NCBI GenBank assembly: GCA_964627805.1
Contig: CAZVLA010000018.1
Span: 1-8,532, forward strand
Length of the DNA: 8,532 nucleotides
Reading direction: 5' to 3'
Source of the DNA: CAZAMI01 sp964627805
Lineage (GTDB): Archaea > Thermoproteota > Thermoprotei_A > Sulfolobales > NBVN01
Under the pieces are notes generated by a model. It saw only the letters and a program-made list of their open reading frames with translations. It was not told the origin of the DNA and did not search any database. Made by a program: the position numbers and the translations under genes. Below, piece by piece: positions 5,618 through 8,532 of the stretch. Each line of letters starts with the position of its first letter. Position 1 is the stretch's first letter.

Positions 5618-8065
5618 TCACTGCGGTGCTTTAGTCTCTATACCGTATAAATCATGAAGCATCTTAGATACTGCTGATCTAAGAATATTGGTTGCTTTGT
5701 TTTTACCTACCTTGATTTCCTCGTATATCGTATCCCATAATCTACCCTGTAATACCCTAGCTATAACTACCATCCCCTCAGTAGGTGTTAAGTTACTAGC
5801 TAGTCCTTCGAGGAAGTACTTCTTCGTTAGTAAGGTTACCGCATCGCATACGGACTCAAATGTCATTATGCCGGGTACGTAAATCTTGAGTCTCTCTAAC
5901 TGTATATCAGATAGTTTTATGTTTGATGCGTAGGTCTTATTCCTTAATTGCTTTGTAAACATCAAGTAAGCAGCATCGACTTCAAAGTCCCAGTAAACCG
6001 CATGTAGGCTCTCGATGAACTTAACTGCGAATTCCTCACTACCTTTCTCGATAAGCTCGCACCACCTCTTGCTTATTGGGTAAACTACTAATGTTGTATA
6101 CTCACCACTAACTGGGTTCCTGTCAGGGGACATGTGAAGTACTTTAAAACCATTCTTTATCCAGAAATTAAGCAACTCCTTTGTTACTCCAAATCCAGCA
6201 CCTACCCAGTCATAGCCCCTCTCCTTAGCCTCCTTAATGACCTCATTTAGTATGTAGGATCCTATGCCTCGGTCTTGAGCATCTATATGAACAGCTATCC
6301 TAACTATCCTCCACCCAAGTCCCTTACCGAACTCCCTAATTCTTAAGTGCTTAAGAAGCCTATCAGGTATTATATTACCAGCTATACTCCCTCCCCTAAG
6401 TAACTCATCAATCATGTCATCAGGTATGTTACCCTCCTCCGCTAATTGGACAGCTGCGACTATCTTACCTGACTTCCTAAGTCTTAAAGCTCTTACACTA
6501 TGATGTGGTGCATCAGCTATCCTACCTAAGTCATCAGGTTCGTTTCTGTAATGAGCTAACACAAATATACTGAATACAGACCTCAGTAGTTTCTCACCCT
6601 CAGGAGAGAAGAGAAACTGTGGATCAAGCTTTAAGTACTCGAAATTCTTTTCCTCAATCTCCCTAAAGTCCTCGTCAGTAAGTGGGTCCGGCTCAGCATC
6701 AAGTAGCAAAGCATCAAATTGGAACCTCTCTATTGGGTCATCTCTTGAATACCTTATAGGCTCCTCCATTTCGTACATTATTAACTTAGTCTTTGGATCA
6801 TCCTTAATTCTCTTAAGAAATCTTACCGAAAACCCCCTACCCGCACCCTCATAACCGTGTATTGTAGTTGCGTATACTGTCCTCCTATACTTCCTCCAAA
6901 TCTTATGTAGAAGAGGCACTGGTATCCCTGCTGCTTCATCAACAACCACAGCATCCACACCTAGCTTAAGTACGGTTAGGGGTGGCCAATACTCTATACT
7001 GAATCTATCACCTCTAATTTCTATTATATTATCATCACCACTTCTAATTACTTTGTACTTCATACCTAACTTACTCAATGTTTTCATACTTAACTCCATT
7101 AATGACTGAACTGAAAGCGGTTCACGAGCTGTAACTGCAATTCTAACTTTATTCTTGAATTTCAGTAGTTGAGTTATAAAGCCTACAATACCTATGCCTA
7201 CAGCCGATGACTTACCTCTACCTCTATCAGCTATTATGACGATGGCCACTCTCTTCCTCTTAACCTTGGGTACTAAGTGATCCTCAATTAACTTTATAAC
7301 ATTGACTTGATCCTGAGTTAAAGCTAATTCGTAAATTCTCTTATCAAACAACGTCTTATCCGGTATGTTTATCCTACCTTGAGCCTTAGGTTCAGACTTC
7401 ATGAAGCCGCTCTTAATGAGTTTACCGTTATCGACGTCGAAGATGTATATACCTTTATGTTCCATTAGCTTCCTTATGAACCACTTAATGAAGATATACC
7501 TAGGCTCTGGGTGATTGGGCACTACTAAGTTCATTCTAAATATTGTCTTTAGTTTCTCCCACTTAGTGAGTGGGGGTGCTAAGAAGAATATTAATCCACC
7601 ACCTTCAACAATACCTAATAACCTACCGACATCATTTGGTTTTAAGTCATTAACTAAGTCCATAACTAATACTTGGTAAGTTGACCCTAGGAACTTCTTA
7701 CTCACCTCATAAACAGCAGTAGTTAATGATAATCCATCCTTATGCTTCTTAAGTACTCTCCTAATAATTGCTGCTCTTAAGTTAGCGTCAGGAAATTCAT
7801 CATGATAAACGTACAGAACCTTCACAGTACTCTTATCATGCCTTAACCTACGTACACGCTTAACGTACCTTAGTATTAACTCGGAGAGTAAACCAGCAAG
7901 TTTTATGCTATCGTCACCGCATAGCACAATCAGTCTTCGCTGTCTTGACCTAAGGATTAGCTTAATATCCCTACTTAGTTCCTTAAGTAACTTAGTGTAA
8001 TCCTCAGTAACTAACTCCCTTAGCCTCTCCCTAACTATACTTAATTTAGGCAACTTACTTACCAC
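5618..8065 (-). CDS. tmcA: RNA cytidine acetyltransferase TmcA
   Basis: This ATP- and acetyl-CoA-dependent enzyme makes N4-acetylcytidine. It is known for the wobble base of elongator tRNA-Met in bacteria, and for many rRNA and tRNA sites in some archaea. The 815 residues show the full family order: an N-terminal domain (about 1-190), a helicase-like module with Walker A ADRGRGKSS (279-287, Lys285), Walker B VVVDEAAG (373-380, Asp376/Glu377) and TTIHGYEGAGRGF (400-412), a GNAT acetyltransferase domain with the acetyl-CoA loop RIAVHIDAQDRGIGS (589-603) and FWIKNGF (634-640), and a C-terminal RNA-binding helical region (about 665-815). No key residue is missing. The start is GTG. A TATA-like box at 8095-8102 predicts transcription about five bases upstream, nearly leaderless. 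The gene is flanked by acdA downstream and the CDC48-type gene upstream, with gaps suggesting single transcription. Confidence 0.96.
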   Translation of the reverse strand: MVSKLPKLSIVRERLRELVTEDYTKLLKELSRDIKLILRSRQRRLIVLCGDDSIKLAGLLSELILRYVKRVRRLRHDKSTVKVLYVYHDEFPDANLRAAIIRRVLKKHKDGLSLTTAVYEVSKKFLGSTYQVLVMDLVNDLKPNDVGRLLGIVEGGGLIFFLAPPLTKWEKLKTIFRMNLVVPNHPEPRYIFIKWFIRKLMEHKGIYIFDVDNGKLIKSGFMKSEPKAQGRINIPDKTLFDKRIYELALTQDQVNVIKLIEDHLVPKVKRKRVAIVIIADRGRGKSSAVGIGIVGFITQLLKFKNKVRIAVTAREPLSVQSLMELSMKTLSKLGMKYKVIRSGDDNIIEIRGDRFSIEYWPPLTVLKLGVDAVVVDEAAGIPVPLLHKIWRKYRRTVYATTIHGYEGAGRGFSVRFLKRIKDDPKTKLIMYEMEEPIRYSRDDPIERFQFDALLLDAEPDPLTDEDFREIEEKNFEYLKLDPQFLFSPEGEKLLRSVFSIFVLAHYRNEPDDLGRIADAPHHSVRALRLRKSGKIVAAVQLAEEGNIPDDMIDELLRGGSIAGNIIPDRLLKHLRIREFGKGLGWRIVRIAVHIDAQDRGIGSYILNEVIKEAKERGYDWVGAGFGVTKELLNFWIKNGFKVLHMSPDRNPVSGEYTTLVVYPISKRWCELIEKGSEEFAVKFIESLHAVYWDFEVDAAYLMFTKQLRNKTYASNIKLSDIQLERLKIYVPGIMTFESVCDAVTLLTKKYFLEGLASNLTPTEGMVVIARVLQGRLWDTIYEEIKVGKNKATNILRSAVSKMLHDLYGIETKAPQ

Positions 8066-8094
8066 ACCAACACCCCCACTAAATAGCTACCTAG

Positions 8095-8102
8095 AGATAT
8101 AA
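8095..8102 (-). promoter_or_regulatory. TATA-like box of tmcA
   Basis: On minus this reads TTATATCT, close to the pncB box. The predicted transcription start near 8070 gives a leader of about five bases. A nearer AT stretch (8081-8089) is too close to the start to be preferred. Confidence 0.45.
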
Positions 8103-8187
8103 CTCGTTAGGTCTTCTACTTAAATTAAGGAGCTGAGTTATTGAGTGGCTAATGATTTTAAGTAATGTTATCTAATAGAGATTATAA

Positions 8188-8206
8188 TTAGGTTATCCTT
8201 ACCTAA
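8188..8206. repeat. Small inverted repeat between cdc48 and tmcA
   Basis: TTAGGT (8188-8193) and ACCTAA (8201-8206) are perfect arms around a seven-base loop. On minus it lies 33 bases past the CDC48-type stop, just after a TTTT run, so it may mark the end of that transcript. It is the only ordered element seen in the 174-base gap 8066-8239 apart from the tmcA promoter. Confidence 0.4.
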
Positions 8207-8239
8207 AAGTGAAGTTTAGTTTATTTAGTAGCTATAGTA

Positions 8240-8532
8240 TTATAAGACCATTCTCTTTAGCTCTTCATAAGTTCTTCTGTATCGCTCCATGATCTCCCTA
8301 CTTAATGATGGCTTAACTACCTTGAGTGCCTTCATGAAGTACTTCATAGATACCGGCCTAGGTTTGAATTCATCACGTAGAGCCAGTATTACGGCTTCTC
8401 TTACTAGTGCTTCTAGGTCTGCTCCTGAGTATCCTTCGGTTAGTTCCGCTATTTTCTCTAGGTCTACGTCATTAGCTAGTGGCACCTTCCTTGTATGGAC
8501 CTTAAGGATCTCCAACCTAGCAGCACGATCAG
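8240..8532 (-). CDS. CDC48/VAT-type AAA+ ATPase, C-terminal part (5' end outside window)
   Basis: This is the C-terminal end of an AAA+ unfoldase of the CDC48/p97/VAT type, a hexamer that extracts and unfolds proteins in the cytosol. The frame continues to the window edge, adding DRAAR before LEILKVHTRKVPLA. The TTG at 8513-8515 therefore encodes leucine and is not a start. The segment is the small helical domain of the last ATPase module, with the sensor-2 stretch GYSGADLEALVREA, and then the family tail VSMKYFMKALKVVKPSLSREIMERY. The Walker motifs and the N domain lie outside. The chain ends in KRMVL, without the HbYX tail that docks some such ATPases on the 20S proteasome. A Lon- or PAN-type protein is less likely because of the KPSL-type tail. 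The exact subfamily needs the missing 5' part. Confidence 0.88.
   Translation of the reverse strand, partial: DRAARLEILKVHTRKVPLANDVDLEKIAELTEGYSGADLEALVREAVILALRDEFKPRPVSMKYFMKALKVVKPSLSREIMERYRRTYEELKRMVL

Noticed and set aside
5688..5882. Plus-strand open frame inside tmcA
   Set aside because: Antisense to the conserved C-terminal region of TmcA; no independent support.
8066..8239. C/D-box guide RNA in the longest gap
   Set aside because: CTGA and AATGAT-like strings occur, but not as a paired C, D', C', D set with proper spacing and flanking complementarity.
8513..8515. TTG as the start of a 91-residue protein
   Set aside because: The frame stays open to the window edge and the residues before it (DRAAR) match the CDC48-type ATPase, so this is an internal leucine codon.

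Overview
The window looks like a chromosomal piece from a thermophilic archaeon of the Thermoproteota (Crenarchaeota). The evidence is archaeal-type proteins (stalk protein P1/L12, TmcA, ADP-forming acyl-CoA synthetase alpha subunit, a CDC48-type ATPase, a UPF0282-type metallo-hydrolase), tRNA genes with encoded CCA, GTG and TTG starts, and TATA-like boxes ending about 25 bases before several starts, as in leaderless archaeal transcripts. The genus cannot be fixed from the sequence alone. All confident protein genes lie on the minus strand; only tRNA-Ala and a fragment at the left edge lie on plus.

Left edge (1-330): a divergent tRNA pair, tRNA-Leu(GAG) on minus and tRNA-Ala(CGC) on plus, shares a 77-base control region. 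A plus-strand open frame enters from outside the window and runs antisense into the 3' half of tRNA-Leu. Its sequence and geometry suggest the N-terminal piece of an SSV-type integrase, so an integrated element or its remnant may lie just left of the window. tRNA-Ala is enclosed by an 11-base perfect inverted repeat that extends its acceptor stem to 18 pairs.

Middle (337-3635): nicotinate phosphoribosyltransferase (NAD salvage), an unrecognised 127-residue protein with four clustered cysteines, and an overlapping two-gene unit made of a UPF0282-type metallo-beta-lactamase-fold protein and a small radical SAM enzyme.

Right part (3744-8532): stalk protein P1/L12 standing apart from its usual ribosomal partners, the alpha subunit of an ADP-forming acyl-CoA synthetase with no beta subunit nearby, the RNA cytidine acetyltransferase TmcA, and the C-terminal end of a CDC48/VAT-type AAA+ ATPase cut by the window edge.

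The theme is housekeeping: translation (two tRNAs, P1/L12, TmcA), NAD salvage, acyl-CoA energy metabolism and protein quality control. The less described parts are the possible integrase/tRNA junction, the tRNA-Ala extended stem, the coupled hydrolase/radical SAM pair and the cysteine-bearing orphan. No gap reaches 300 bases. The longest, 8066-8239, holds a small inverted repeat and the tmcA promoter region. I see no CRISPR array, insertion sequence, rRNA or riboswitch.
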